NCBI RefSeq assembly: GCF_900107415.1
Contig: NZ_FNPX01000013.1
Location: 1-64,000, forward strand
Reading direction: 5' to 3'
From: Jannaschia faecimaris
GTDB taxonomy: Bacteria; Pseudomonadota; Alphaproteobacteria; Rhodobacterales; Rhodobacteraceae
DNA length: 64,000 nucleotides
In this document: positions 50,041 through 59,418 of the stretch, one piece after another
How positions within the stretch are numbered: the stretch's first letter is position 1
Layout of the letters: each line of letters begins with the position of its first letter
The notes under the pieces: model-generated
What the model saw: the letters and a program-made list of their open reading frames with translations, nothing else
What the model was told of the DNA's origin: nothing
Databases searched by the model: none
Made by a program: the position numbers and the translations under genes

Positions 50041-51452
50041 GTTGTCACCCCTTTGATGGCTCTACGTGCGCCGCCGGCCCACAGCGTCGTCGCGGCTTCG
50101 GTCACAGGGACACGCAGCCTGCGCGCCAAATCCGCGGGGAAAATCTCGTCCATTGAAAGAAGCGCCGCCACAACCTCGGCCGGCGTCGTACAGTTTTCGG
50201 TAAGCGCGCGCAGGGTCCCAGCAAGGGGGTCGCGCAGGTCGATCGGCTGTCCTGCCTCGTCGGTGCCGCAGACGTAGCGCATCCACGCCGCCACGGCGAG
50301 GCACAGGCCCGGCACGACGCGCCCGGCGTCGAGGTTGTCGCGAAGTGTGCCGAGAATGCGTTGTGGCAGCTTCTGGCTCCCATCCATCGCGATCTGCCAG
50401 GTTCGGTGGCGAATGGCCGGGTTGGCGTAGCGCGCGAACAACGCCTGCGCATATTCTGCAAGGTCTACGCCGTCGGGCGCGCGAACGGTCGGCGCGATCT
50501 CATGCCAAAGTGCACGGACGTAGTCTGCAAAAACCGGATCGGCCATCGCTTCGGCGATGGTCTCGTGCCCCGCTAGGTAGCCGGTATAGGCAAGCGCGGA
50601 ATGCGTACCGTTCAGCATCCGCAGCTTCATATGCTCGTGCGGCATGACGTCGACCACCATCTGAACCCCAGCCGCAGCAAGGTCGGGCCGTGCACCATCT
50701 ACGAAGTCATCTTCGACCGCCCATTGGGAAAACGGCTCGTGCAGGACGGGGGCTGCATCGTGGTACCCCGTCAGGGAGTCGATGCGGGCGATATCTTCCG
50801 GTGTGGTGGCGGGGGTAATGCGATCCACCATCGTTGACGGAAAGCGCCCCTGTTCTGTAATCCAGTCGGCCAGATCTGGGTCGATACGCTTGGCCAGTTG
50901 CAGAACCACGCGCCGCACCAGCTTCCCGTTATCCGGCAGGTTGTCACAGCTCAGAACAGTAAAGGGCGGAACGCCCGCCGCCCATCGACGGGCGAGCGCG
51001 CGTACAAGGAAGCCGGACGTCGAGATGGGCAAATCATGGCTCAGGTCATGCCGGATATCCGGGTGATCCAGGTTCAACGCCCCCGTGGCCGGGTTATGGC
51101 AGTAACCCTTTTCAGTCACGGTCAACGTGACGATCTTGACGGCGGGGTCGGCCATCGCGGCCAGGACGTCCTCCGGTGCCTCGGGTGCCACAAGAACATC
51201 ATTCAGAACATTGATATCGCGCCATTTCTCACCATCCTGACCCAGCGTTACCGAGGTATAGGCCCAGTGGCGCGCCCGCAGGGCATCGCGCGTGTCCGGC
51301 TTGCGCAGAGAGACGCCGACGATGCCCCAATCTCCGCCCGATGCCGCCATCGCATCGGCCACGTAGACGCAGCCGAAACCGCGAAAGAACGCCCCGAGGC
51401 CCAGGTGCACGATGCCGGTTGCCGGGCGCGGGTCCGGTGCGTCAGCGGCCAA
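50037..51452 (-). CDS. uxuB: mannitol dehydrogenase family / fructuronate reductase
   Basis: The 471-residue protein is a long-chain mannitol dehydrogenase family enzyme: Rossmann start GIVHLGLGAFFRGFG, VSLRKPDTRDALRA, TEKGYC, CDNLPDNGKLVRRVVLQLAK, and the active-site region HEHMKLRMLNGTHSALAYTG with Lys and Asn/His. Next to uxuA and uxaC it should reduce fructuronate to mannonate. It begins with TTG at 51452, overlapping the kduD end by 11 bases; no ATG is available nearby. Confidence 0.9.
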   Translation of the reverse strand: MAADAPDPRPATGIVHLGLGAFFRGFGCVYVADAMAASGGDWGIVGVSLRKPDTRDALRARHWAYTSVTLGQDGEKWRDINVLNDVLVAPEAPEDVLAAMADPAVKIVTLTVTEKGYCHNPATGALNLDHPDIRHDLSHDLPISTSGFLVRALARRWAAGVPPFTVLSCDNLPDNGKLVRRVVLQLAKRIDPDLADWITEQGRFPSTMVDRITPATTPEDIARIDSLTGYHDAAPVLHEPFSQWAVEDDFVDGARPDLAAAGVQMVVDVMPHEHMKLRMLNGTHSALAYTGYLAGHETIAEAMADPVFADYVRALWHEIAPTVRAPDGVDLAEYAQALFARYANPAIRHRTWQIAMDGSQKLPQRILGTLRDNLDAGRVVPGLCLAVAAWMRYVCGTDEAGQPIDLRDPLAGTLRALTENCTTPAEVVAALLSMDEIFPADLARRLRVPVTEAATTLWAGGARRAIKGVTT

Positions 51453-52185
51453 GCCAGCCCCCGTCTACGCTCAGGACTGCGCCATGCACATAACGGGCCG
51501 CCGGTGTGCAAAGATAGACTGCCGCCCCCGCGATGTCCGACGCCTCGCCCCAGCGACCGGCTGGAATACGGTCAAGGATGGCCTTGTTGCGCTCAGGGTC
51601 GGCACGCAGGGCCTCGGTATTGTTCGTCTCAATGTAGCCGGGGGCAATGGCGTTCACATTGATGCCCTTCGCCGCCCATTCGTTCGCCAGAAGTTTGGTC
51701 AATCCGGCCACTCCGTGTTTGGACGCCGTATATGACGGCACGCGTATCCCGCCCTGATACGATAGAAGCGAGGCGATATTCACGACTGCCCCCTGCCCGT
51801 GCCTGTCCATCACGGCCCGCGCGAAGCCTTGCGTGGTAAAGAACAGCGCCTTGAGGTTCACGTCCATCACGTCGTCCCAGTCCTCCTCGGAGAAGTCGAT
51901 GGCGTCGGCGCGGCGGATTATGCCCGCGTTGTTAATCAGGATGTCGATATCGCGTCCCTGGAACAGGCTCTGGCCGGCCATCGGATCGCTGAAGTCCACC
52001 ATGAGGGAGGATGCGGTCCCGCCGGCACTTTCGATCCGGGCGACGGTTTCGTCGCAAGAGCGGCGGCCGACGCAGATCACCTCTGCGCCCGCCTGCGCTA
52101 GACCCTCGGCGATCGCCTGACCGATACCCGTGTTGGCCCCCGTCACCATCGCGCGGCGCCCCTCAAGTGAGAAAGGATTTGTCAT
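51442..52185 (-). CDS. kduD: 2-deoxy-D-gluconate 3-dehydrogenase (KduD)
   Basis: The 247-residue short-chain dehydrogenase has the cofactor motif VTGANTGIGQAIAEGL, NNAG, and YTASKHGVAGLTKLLANEWA with Tyr/Lys. KduD reduces 2,5-diketo-3-deoxygluconate to 2-keto-3-deoxygluconate; the neighbouring kduI and the sequence PSYTASKHGV support the call. The stop overlaps the uxuB start, and its ATG overlaps the kduI stop (ATGA). Confidence 0.92.
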   Translation of the reverse strand: MTNPFSLEGRRAMVTGANTGIGQAIAEGLAQAGAEVICVGRRSCDETVARIESAGGTASSLMVDFSDPMAGQSLFQGRDIDILINNAGIIRRADAIDFSEEDWDDVMDVNLKALFFTTQGFARAVMDRHGQGAVVNIASLLSYQGGIRVPSYTASKHGVAGLTKLLANEWAAKGINVNAIAPGYIETNNTEALRADPERNKAILDRIPAGRWGEASDIAGAAVYLCTPAARYVHGAVLSVDGGWLGR

Positions 52186-53006
52186 CGCAGATCCCCCATT
52201 TCGATCATGTCCATGTCGGTGAAATCAGCGTTGTCGCCCGCCATCGCCCAGCAGAACGTGTAGGATGCCGTGCCAGCCCCCGCATGGATGGACCATGGCG
52301 GCGAAATGACCGCCTCCTCGTTGGCCATGACGATGTGGCGGGTCTGGCTTGGCTCGCCCATCAGGTGAAATACCCGACCATCTTCGGGCAGGTCGAAGTA
52401 GAGATAGGCCTCCATCCGCCGATCATGCACATGCGCGGGCATCGTGTTCCAGATCGAACCCTCGGAAAACTGCGTGTAGCCCATCGAAAGCTGACAACTG
52501 GGGCAAACCTCGGGGTGCAGGAACTGGAGGATTACCCGTTTGTTCGCGCTTTCCCCTGCGCCCATCTCGACGCGGCGCGCGTCGTCCTGCCGGATCAAAC
52601 GTGTCGGATAGGAGTGGTGCGCCGGGGCAGACAGGATGTAGAACCGCCCGGCCCCGCCGAATTCCACGGGGCCAGCACCCTTCCCGATGTACAGAACTTC
52701 GCCGTTGCTCACCTCGTGGGTTTCGCCGCCCACCCGAATTGTCCCGTCCGCGCCGATGTTGAGCACGCCCATTTCCCGACGCTCCAGGATCGTGGCTGTT
52801 CCCGTCGATGCAACGCTGTCCAGCGTCAGTGTCCCGCCCGCCGGCACTGCAGAACCAAGGATCAGGCGGTCATAGTGACTGTAGACCAGCCTAATCTCGC
52901 CCTCGGAAAATAGATCTCCGACATGAAAATGATCGCGCAACTGATCGGTGTCCAGCGTTCTGGCCGTCGCGGGGTTGATGGCATATCGGGTTTCGGGTTT
53001 CAGCAT
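52182..53006 (-). CDS. kduI: 4-deoxy-L-threo-5-hexosulose-uronate ketol-isomerase
   Basis: The 274-residue cupin-type isomerase converts the unsaturated uronate product of pectin or other polyuronide breakdown. The zinc site is visible in TMPAHVHDRRMEAYLYFDLP (His, His, Glu) and later SPPWSIHAGAG (His), with MGEPSQTRHIVMANEEAVIS between. It heads kduI-kduD-uxuB-uxuA; a 112-base gap separates it from the upstream uxaC. KduI implies that the organism can use depolymerised polyuronides. Confidence 0.93.
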   Translation of the reverse strand: MLKPETRYAINPATARTLDTDQLRDHFHVGDLFSEGEIRLVYSHYDRLILGSAVPAGGTLTLDSVASTGTATILERREMGVLNIGADGTIRVGGETHEVSNGEVLYIGKGAGPVEFGGAGRFYILSAPAHHSYPTRLIRQDDARRVEMGAGESANKRVILQFLHPEVCPSCQLSMGYTQFSEGSIWNTMPAHVHDRRMEAYLYFDLPEDGRVFHLMGEPSQTRHIVMANEEAVISPPWSIHAGAGTASYTFCWAMAGDNADFTDMDMIEMGDLR

Positions 53007-53118
53007 TTACTCAGTTCTCATTGCTTAGAATATCTATCAGCGATCGCGTGCGACATGGTTGGCCCGCAGGGCACAGGTCGTTTCGACAGAGGCCCGCTCC
53101 GTAAAAGACTTTTATCGG

Positions 53119-54525
53119 TCAAAGCCGATATGCCTGTTTAGCAAGCCGATACGAAAGATCATGGGCAACTTCCGGCGCTTCATCTCGTCCCAACCGACCG
53201 GTTTCGACGAGGGTCGCAAGGAACGAGCAATCGACCCGTCGCGCCACATCGTGACGCGCGGGTATGGAACAGAAGGCGCGCGTGTCATCATTGAAGCCGA
53301 CCGTGTTGTAGAAACCGGCGGTTTCGGTCGTCATCTCGCGGAAGCGCCACATACCTTCGTAACTGTCGTGGAACCACCAAGGCGGCCCCAGTCGCAATGC
53401 GGGGTAAACCCCGGCCAGCGGGGCGAGTTCGCGCGCATAGCTCGTCTCGTCCAGCGTGAAGAGGATCACCGTCAGGTCGGCCCGACCGCCAACCGCATTC
53501 AACAGCGGGCGCAGCGCGGTGACGTAATCGGTGCGCGTCGGGATGTCATAACCCTTGTCGCGCCCGAACCGGCGCAGGATATCGTGCGAATGGTTGCGCG
53601 CAGAGCCCGGATGAATTTGCAGGACCAGCCCGTCGTCCAAGCTCATCCGCGCCATCTCGGTTATCATATGGCCGCGGAAACGGTCGGCCTCCTCGGATGA
53701 GCAGGTCCCTTGAAGGGCTTTGTCGAACAAGGCTGCCGCCTCTGCCTGCGGCAGATCTTCGGTCCGGGCCGTCGGGTGGCCGTGATCGCTAGATGTAGCT
53801 CCGAACGTCTTGAAGAAGGCCCGTCGATTGCGATGCGCGGCAAGGTAGCCGGTCCAGGTCGTCGCGTCCTCACCAGCCATTTCGCCCATTAGCTGCACGT
53901 TGCGGGCAAACCCGTCGAAATCGGGGTCCACCACGGCGTCGGGGCGATAGGCGGTCACGACCTTGCCGGTCCAGCCGCTTTCGCGGATCATCCGGTGCCA
54001 CCGCAGGTCGTCGACCGCGCGTTCTGTCGTGGATATCGCCTCGATGTTGAACCGCTCGAACAGGGCGCGAGGGCGGAACGCCTCCTGCTTCAACTGATCG
54101 TCAATCCGATCGTAGATCGCGTCCGCCGTCTGCGCCGACAGGCGCATGGTGACGCCGAAGACCTCCTGCAACGCATGATCGACCCAAATACGCGACGGTG
54201 TGCCGCGAAACAGATGGTAGTTGCTGGCGAACAGGCTCCAGATCTTGCGGGGATCCTGCTCCGTCTCACCCCCGTCCACGCGCGGCACGCCCAGAGACTC
54301 CAGCGCGATGCCCTGCGAGTGGAGCATGCGAAAGACATAGTGATCGGGCGTCACGAACAGCTGCGCGGGATCAGAGAAGGCCACGTTCTCGGCGAACCAG
54401 CGCGGGTCGGTGTGGCCATGCGGGCTGATGATCGGCAGGGCTTTCACGCCTTCATAGAGATCGCGCGCCAAGGCACGCACATTCGGGTCCGTCGGAAACA
54501 GCCGATTGTCATCCAAGATCGCCAC
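53119..54525 (-). CDS. uxaC: uronate isomerase
   Basis: The amidohydrolase-fold isomerase converts glucuronate to fructuronate and galacturonate to tagaturonate. From the GTG at 54525, 5 bases after a GGGGAGG site, the product has 468 residues, matching E. coli UxaC; an ATG 16 codons earlier lacks such a site. Motifs: LPIISPHGHTDPRWFAEN (metal His), LFERFNIEAISTTERA, and CSIPARHDVARRVDCSFLAT. It probably forms one transcription unit with kduI-kduD-uxuB-uxuA. Confidence 0.93.
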   Translation of the reverse strand: MAILDDNRLFPTDPNVRALARDLYEGVKALPIISPHGHTDPRWFAENVAFSDPAQLFVTPDHYVFRMLHSQGIALESLGVPRVDGGETEQDPRKIWSLFASNYHLFRGTPSRIWVDHALQEVFGVTMRLSAQTADAIYDRIDDQLKQEAFRPRALFERFNIEAISTTERAVDDLRWHRMIRESGWTGKVVTAYRPDAVVDPDFDGFARNVQLMGEMAGEDATTWTGYLAAHRNRRAFFKTFGATSSDHGHPTARTEDLPQAEAAALFDKALQGTCSSEEADRFRGHMITEMARMSLDDGLVLQIHPGSARNHSHDILRRFGRDKGYDIPTRTDYVTALRPLLNAVGGRADLTVILFTLDETSYARELAPLAGVYPALRLGPPWWFHDSYEGMWRFREMTTETAGFYNTVGFNDDTRAFCSIPARHDVARRVDCSFLATLVETGRLGRDEAPEVAHDLSYRLAKQAYRL

Positions 54526-54577
54526 GACGCCCTCCCCGATTTGGCCGTCGACGCCTCCGTGCGCCGTGGCCAATCTG

Positions 54578-54623
54578 ATATCCTAGTTACCATGATTTGG
54601 GACTGTCAACTAATATCCCAGTT
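54578..54623. promoter_or_regulatory. direct-repeat operator between uxaC and gntR
   Basis: Two direct copies, ATATCCTAGTT (54578-54588) and ATATCCCAGTT (54613-54623), lie 35 bases apart in the divergent region. The second also sits in an AACT...AGTT dyad. They are candidate sites for the adjacent GntR protein, which would control both the uxaC-side and gntR-kdgK units. Confidence 0.5.
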
Positions 54624-54684
54624 GCAGCGGATTGGAAAAGCTGCAAAATGGACGAAATCTCGGATCTTAGCAGGAGGAGACACC

Positions 54685-55410
54685 ATGAACCGCGATCTTC
54701 CTCAGACCGATGAGGAAATTGCCCTTCCCGTAATCCGGCAGCTCACCCAGCCGACCGTCGCCGATCAGGTCTTCGATCAGCTGCGCCAGCGGATCTTGTC
54801 GCTGGAATTGCCGCCCCAAACGCGGATGTCCGAAGCCGAAGTATCCCGCAAGATGGGAGTTTCCCGTCAACCTGTGCGCGAAGCGTTCAAGCGACTGGCC
54901 AAGCTCGGGTTTCTACACATCCGGCCCCAGAGCGGGACGACCGTCAGCCTGATTTCGGAGGAGGCGGTGCTGCGGGCACGCTTTATCCGTACGGCGCTCG
55001 AAGCCAAGACCTGTCGCACCGCCTGCGGAGCGCTGAGCGCCGAGGGGCTCACCGTGCTTTCGGACCTGATCGAGCAGCAGAAAGCCGCCGTCGCCGTCAA
55101 CGACCGGGACCGCTTTCACGCACTGGATGATCAGTTCCACCAGCAGATCTGCGTTCAAGCCGGGGTCGGATACGTCTGGGACCTGATCCAGGAGAGCAAG
55201 GCGCACCTTGACCGTATCCGGATGCTGTCGCTCAGCGTGTCATCGCAGCATCTGGCGCTGAACGAGCATGTCGAGATGCTGAACGCGATCCGCGCCAACG
55301 ATCCCGACGCCGCCGAAGATGCGCTGGATCGGCACCTTGGCCGCATTCAGAACGTCATTCGCGCTATCAAGGCCGAAAACCATGACTGGTTCAGGGAGGG
55401 CATGGGATGA
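54685..55410 (+). CDS. GntR family regulator of hexuronate genes (FCD subfamily)
   Basis: From the ATG at 54685 (AGGAGGA upstream) the product has 241 residues: a GntR winged helix (about 22-88, SRKMGVSRQPVREAFKRLAK) and an FCD domain (about 95-225). The frame stays open for about 230 codons upstream across uxaC, but this is antisense to a real gene. Divergent from uxaC and coupled to kdgK by an ATGA overlap, it is likely to respond to a hexuronate or KDG. Confidence 0.92.
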   Translation: MNRDLPQTDEEIALPVIRQLTQPTVADQVFDQLRQRILSLELPPQTRMSEAEVSRKMGVSRQPVREAFKRLAKLGFLHIRPQSGTTVSLISEEAVLRARFIRTALEAKTCRTACGALSAEGLTVLSDLIEQQKAAVAVNDRDRFHALDDQFHQQICVQAGVGYVWDLIQESKAHLDRIRMLSLSVSSQHLALNEHVEMLNAIRANDPDAAEDALDRHLGRIQNVIRAIKAENHDWFREGMG

Positions 55411-56312
55411 GCCGGATCGTCTGCATTGGCGAATGCATGATCGAGATGGCCCCGACGACGCGGGACGCCGAGTACCGGATGGGGTTCGCGGGCGACACGA
55501 TGAACACCGCCTGGTACCTGCGCCGGCTTCTGCCGCACTCCGACGAGGTCGACTACTTCACCGCCGTCGGCAGCGACGCCGCCTCCGGGCAAATGGTGGA
55601 TTTCCTGGCCCGGGAGGGCCTTGGCACCGCGCATGTCCTGCGGCGCGCCGATCGGACGATCGGGCTCTATATGATCCAGCTGCAGGACGGGGAGCGCAGC
55701 TTCAGCTATTGGCGCGGTCAGAGCGCGGCACGCACACTGGCGCAAGATGCCGGCCCGCTGAGCGATGCGCTCGACCGCGCGCAGGTGGCATATTTCTCGG
55801 GCATCACGTTGGCCATCCTGCCCCAAGCTGACCGCGCGCGCCTTCTGGACACGCTCGGCCAGTTCCGCGCGAACGGGGGCGAGGTCGTCTTTGATCCCAA
55901 CCTGCGCCCTCGCCTCTGGCAGACGACCGAGGAGATGACGGCCTCGGTCATGCAGGCAGCGGGCATCAGTGACACCGTCCTGCCCTCCCACGAGGACGAG
56001 GCCGCTTGGTTCGGCGACGCCGACCCCGCAGCCACGGCCGATCGCTATTCCAAGGCTGGTGCCCGGACCGTTGTTGTGAAGAACGGACCGGGCCAGATCC
56101 TGGCCTGCCAGGACGGCACGATTACCGAGCACGCACCGGTCGCGGTTGCAGAGGTCGTGGATACGACCGCCGCCGGGGATTCCTTCAACGCCGGATATCT
56201 GGCGCACCGCATTGACGGGCAAACCATTCCGCGGTCTATCCAAGCTGCGGCGGAACTGGCCGCTCTGGTCGTTCGGAGCCGGGGGGCGCTCGTCTCAACC
56301 GGCGGCGCATGA
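55407..56312 (+). CDS. kdgK: 2-keto-3-deoxygluconate kinase (PfkB family)
   Basis: The 301-residue sugar kinase has the PfkB start SRIVCIGECMIEMAP, GDTMNTAWYLRRL, VFDPNLRPRLW and the catalytic VDTTAAGDSFNAGYLAHRI (general-base Asp). KdgK phosphorylates 2-keto-3-deoxygluconate to KDPG, the meeting point of the uxu and kdu branches encoded next to it. The KDPG aldolase is not in the window. The start overlaps the gntR stop. Confidence 0.92.
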   Translation: MSRIVCIGECMIEMAPTTRDAEYRMGFAGDTMNTAWYLRRLLPHSDEVDYFTAVGSDAASGQMVDFLAREGLGTAHVLRRADRTIGLYMIQLQDGERSFSYWRGQSAARTLAQDAGPLSDALDRAQVAYFSGITLAILPQADRARLLDTLGQFRANGGEVVFDPNLRPRLWQTTEEMTASVMQAAGISDTVLPSHEDEAAWFGDADPAATADRYSKAGARTVVVKNGPGQILACQDGTITEHAPVAVAEVVDTTAAGDSFNAGYLAHRIDGQTIPRSIQAAAELAALVVRSRGALVSTGGA

Positions 56313-56333
56313 ACGCGCGCGGCCGCCCGCTTC

Positions 56334-57044
56334 TTAGGATGCGCGCCCTTGCGCCGCCCAGATGGCACCGCGCCGGATGATCTCGGTCACTTGCGGCACT
56401 TTCAGATCGTCCAACTCGTGCCCGATGGAGCAATAGAAGACGCGGCCCTTGTCCCAGCGGCGCTTCCACAAGACGGGGATCACCGTGCCTTCGATCCACC
56501 ACAGATGATCGCCCGAGAACGTCGTCGTCGCCAAAACCTGGTTCGAGGGGTCCACCAGCATGTAATATTGCTCGCTCTTCAGACGAAAGCTTCCGATGCC
56601 CTGCACGATTGGGTCGTCGGGACGGCAGATCGTCACGTCGTAGTCGATGTAGTCTTCGCACGGTTGCAGATTGTCGGGCCAGCCTGGCGGATGGGCAACG
56701 AACTGCCCTCCGATCAGGAAGTGATACGTGGGGCGGTCACGGAACGCATCGCCCATGTGGCCATGCCAGCCCGCGATACCGCAGCCGTCGGCGATCAGCT
56801 TGAGCAGCCCGTCCTCCTGCGGCTTGGTCATATTGCCGAATTCCTCGCGGTGGCCCGACCGGGCGGAAGACCAGATCGGAGTGATCAGGTCGAGGTCGGC
56901 CAGGTCTTCGGGGCGATCCAGCGGCTCAAGGGTGTCGTAGACGACGACCTCGAACCCGTTCTGCTTAAGAAGGGCTTCGTACCAATCGGCGAAGCGGCTG
57001 GGGGCATGCCCCTCCCAACCCCCTACGAAAAGAGCTGCTTTCAA
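56334..57044 (-). CDS. ThuA domain protein
   Basis: The 236-residue protein has the ThuA glutamine-amidotransferase-like fold: KAALFVGGWEGHAPSRFADW, GIAGWHGHMGDAFRD, SEQYYMLVDPSNQVLATTTF, WKRRWDKGRVFYCSIGHELD. ThuA proteins occur with trehalose/sugar uptake operons; their chemistry is unknown. It is the last gene of the sugar ABC operon and overlaps the preceding gene by 4 bases. Confidence 0.88.
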   Translation of the reverse strand: MKAALFVGGWEGHAPSRFADWYEALLKQNGFEVVVYDTLEPLDRPEDLADLDLITPIWSSARSGHREEFGNMTKPQEDGLLKLIADGCGIAGWHGHMGDAFRDRPTYHFLIGGQFVAHPPGWPDNLQPCEDYIDYDVTICRPDDPIVQGIGSFRLKSEQYYMLVDPSNQVLATTTFSGDHLWWIEGTVIPVLWKRRWDKGRVFYCSIGHELDDLKVPQVTEIIRRGAIWAAQGRAS

Positions 57045-57907
57045 GGTGTTTCCCTTCGCATAAAATCGAGCATGGCAGCCATGTCGCGGGTGCCGTAGCC
57101 CGACGCCTCGGCCTGCCGCAGCTTGTCCAGCGTCGCGCGACCCTGCGGCATCGCGGTGCCCAGCTTTTCAGCCAGCGCGGCCGTGACCTCCATGTCCTTG
57201 CGGGCCAGCGCGACGGTGAAGGTGACCGCGTTGCTCTCCTCATCAAGGTAGAGAGGCCTGCGATACCGGAGCATCGGGGCACAGGCGGCGCTGGCTTCGA
57301 TCACGTCAAAAGCTCGTTCAGGGGCGACGCCCGCTGCCTCGGCCAGTGTCATCGCCTCGGCCAAGGTTTGATTGATGCCGTGGATCAGCGAATTGACCGC
57401 CAGTTTCATTACTGCGCCAGTGCCCGTCTGACCAAGGCAGAGTGTTTCTTTGCCCATCGCCTCAAAGAGCGGGTTTAGCGTCGCTGCGTCTTCTGGCGTA
57501 CACCCCGCCATGATCACCAACTGCGCATCGGCGGCGGCCTGTGTTGCCCCAGAGACCGGCGCATCGACGACGCGGGCCCCGACGGGTGCCTGTTCTGCCA
57601 GCCTTGCGATATGATCCGGGCTCATCGTGCCCATCTCGACATATGCCCGCGCCGATCCGGCGAACAACCCGTCCGGACCGCCGTGTACGGCTTCGGAAGA
57701 TGGATCGTCGGCCAACATGGTCACAACCACCTCCGCCGCATTCGACAGCGCACGGGGGCTGTCCGAAACGGGACAACCCAGCTCTGCAGCCAGATCTTGG
57801 GCCTTGTCCCGCGAGCGATTCCAGAGGGTCACGTCATGCCCGGCATGGGCCAGATTGCGTGCCATATGTGCGCCCATCCGGCCCAGACCGACAAACCCGA
57901 CCCGCAT
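57041..57907 (-). CDS. NAD(P)-dependent dehydrogenase, HIBADH/tartronate semialdehyde reductase family
   Basis: The 288-residue enzyme has the cofactor site VGFVGLGRMGAHMARNLAHA, the substrate motif VVDAPVSGATQAA, and the catalytic Lys region AVMKLAVNSLIHGINQ. Beta-hydroxyacid dehydrogenases of this family act on 3-hydroxyisobutyrate, tartronate semialdehyde or related acids; in this operon a sugar-acid derivative is likely. It overlaps the ATPase gene by one base and thuA by four. Confidence 0.88.
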   Translation of the reverse strand: MRVGFVGLGRMGAHMARNLAHAGHDVTLWNRSRDKAQDLAAELGCPVSDSPRALSNAAEVVVTMLADDPSSEAVHGGPDGLFAGSARAYVEMGTMSPDHIARLAEQAPVGARVVDAPVSGATQAAADAQLVIMAGCTPEDAATLNPLFEAMGKETLCLGQTGTGAVMKLAVNSLIHGINQTLAEAMTLAEAAGVAPERAFDVIEASAACAPMLRYRRPLYLDEESNAVTFTVALARKDMEVTAALAEKLGTAMPQGRATLDKLRQAEASGYGTRDMAAMLDFMRRETP

Positions 57908-59418
57908 CAGGCCACTTTTTCGGTGTCCAAGCCCGAAATCGCGGCAATCAGGTTCTCCTCATTCACCTCGGCAGAGGTGAACGTCCGCATGATCCGGCCC
58001 GAATACATCGCCACGATGCGGTCGGCCACATGCAGCACCTCTGGCATTTCCGAGCTGATCACGATCACCGCATAGCCCTGCGATGCCAGCTCGCGGAGCA
58101 GATTGTGGATCTCCGCTTTTGATCCAACGTCGATGCCGCGTGTGGGTTCGTCCACGATCAGCACGTTGGGATGCATCGACAGCCACTTGCCGATAACGAT
58201 CTTTTGCTGATTACCGCCTGACAGGTTGCCCACCGTTTGCTTCCAGCCCGGCGTCCTGATGTCGAGCTTGTCGCGGTATTGATCGAAGATTGCGATCTCG
58301 GCACCGTTGGCAACAAAGGGGCCGGACTTGAGATCATCAACCTGAGGCAGGGTCATGTTATCGCGGCAGTTCATGCCCAGAACCAGTCCCTGGCCCTTTC
58401 GATCTTCTGGCACCAGCGAGATGCCCCGCTCGATCGCATCATAGGGCGAGTTTATCCGCACCTCTTCACCATTCATCAGGATCGAGCCGGCTGACGGGTT
58501 TCGCAAGCCGAACAATGTTTCCGCAATTTCCGTCCGGCCGGCCCCGACGAGCCCATAGAACCCGAGAACCTCACCACTCCGGACCTCAAAGCTGACATCT
58601 TGGTAAAGCTTGCCACAGCTGAGCCCGCGCACTTCGAGCGCGACGTCGCCCAGTTCGTGAGTTGCTTCGGTCCGGCTGAGGTCGAGCTTGCGCCCGATCA
58701 TCATCTGGGTCACGCCTTCTTCGTCCGTGTCTGCCGTATTGACCGTGCCCTGATATTGGCCGTCGCGCAAAACGCTGATCCGGTCAGTGATCTTGAATAT
58801 CTCTTCCATCCGGTGCGAGATATAGGCGATGCCAACGCCCTGCTTTTGCAAGTCAGAGATGACCTCGAACAGAACCACCTTTTCCGCGTCGGTTAGCGAC
58901 GCAGTCGGCTCATCAAAGATCACGGCCTTCGCGTCCACCGTCAGCGCGCGGGCTATTTCCACCATCTGTTGGTTGGCAATCGAAAGGTCCCCGACCCGTG
59001 TCTTGGCGTTGAAACTGACCTTCAGCTTTTCAAGGATCGCGTTGGTATTGGTCTCAAGTTCGGCCCAGTCCACCAGCCCGAAACGCTTGCGCGGCAATTC
59101 TCCGAGATAGATATTCTCGGCCACACTCAGCTCATCCGCGAGGCTCAGCTCCTGGTGGATGAAAACGATGCCTTTGGCTTTCGCATCCAACGGGCCGGAC
59201 ATGATCACTGGTTGTTCTTCTATAATGATCTGGCCTTCGTCAGGCTGGTGAATACCGCCGAGCACCTTCATCAGGGTGGATTTTCCAGCGCCATTTTCAC
59301 CCATCAGGGCATGTACTTCGCCAGGCAGGATCGAAAGCGAGACGCCATCAAGGGCGCGTACACCGGGAAAGGTCTTTACGATGCCTTCCAGTCGCAGGAC
59401 AGGGGTTTGTTCGGTCAT
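57907..59418 (-). CDS. sugar ABC transporter ATP-binding protein (RbsA type)
   Basis: The 503-residue protein has two ATPase cassettes. The first has Walker A GENGAGKST, VFIHQELSLADELSVAEN and Walker B VIFDEPTASL. The second has a degenerate A site (GLVGAGRTE), signature LSGGNQQK and VDEPTRGIDVGSK. This is the ribose/galactose (CUT2) class. It energises the two permeases encoded just upstream, overlapping the second by 4 bases. Confidence 0.94.
   Translation of the reverse strand: MTEQTPVLRLEGIVKTFPGVRALDGVSLSILPGEVHALMGENGAGKSTLMKVLGGIHQPDEGQIIIEEQPVIMSGPLDAKAKGIVFIHQELSLADELSVAENIYLGELPRKRFGLVDWAELETNTNAILEKLKVSFNAKTRVGDLSIANQQMVEIARALTVDAKAVIFDEPTASLTDAEKVVLFEVISDLQKQGVGIAYISHRMEEIFKITDRISVLRDGQYQGTVNTADTDEEGVTQMMIGRKLDLSRTEATHELGDVALEVRGLSCGKLYQDVSFEVRSGEVLGFYGLVGAGRTEIAETLFGLRNPSAGSILMNGEEVRINSPYDAIERGISLVPEDRKGQGLVLGMNCRDNMTLPQVDDLKSGPFVANGAEIAIFDQYRDKLDIRTPGWKQTVGNLSGGNQQKIVIGKWLSMHPNVLIVDEPTRGIDVGSKAEIHNLLRELASQGYAVIVISSEMPEVLHVADRIVAMYSGRIMRTFTSAEVNEENLIAAISGLDTEKVA

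Noticed and set aside
53995-55410. A 471-codon plus-strand frame as one protein
   Set aside because: The first 230 codons are antisense to uxaC; the GntR protein has its own ATG with a strong ribosome binding site at 54685.
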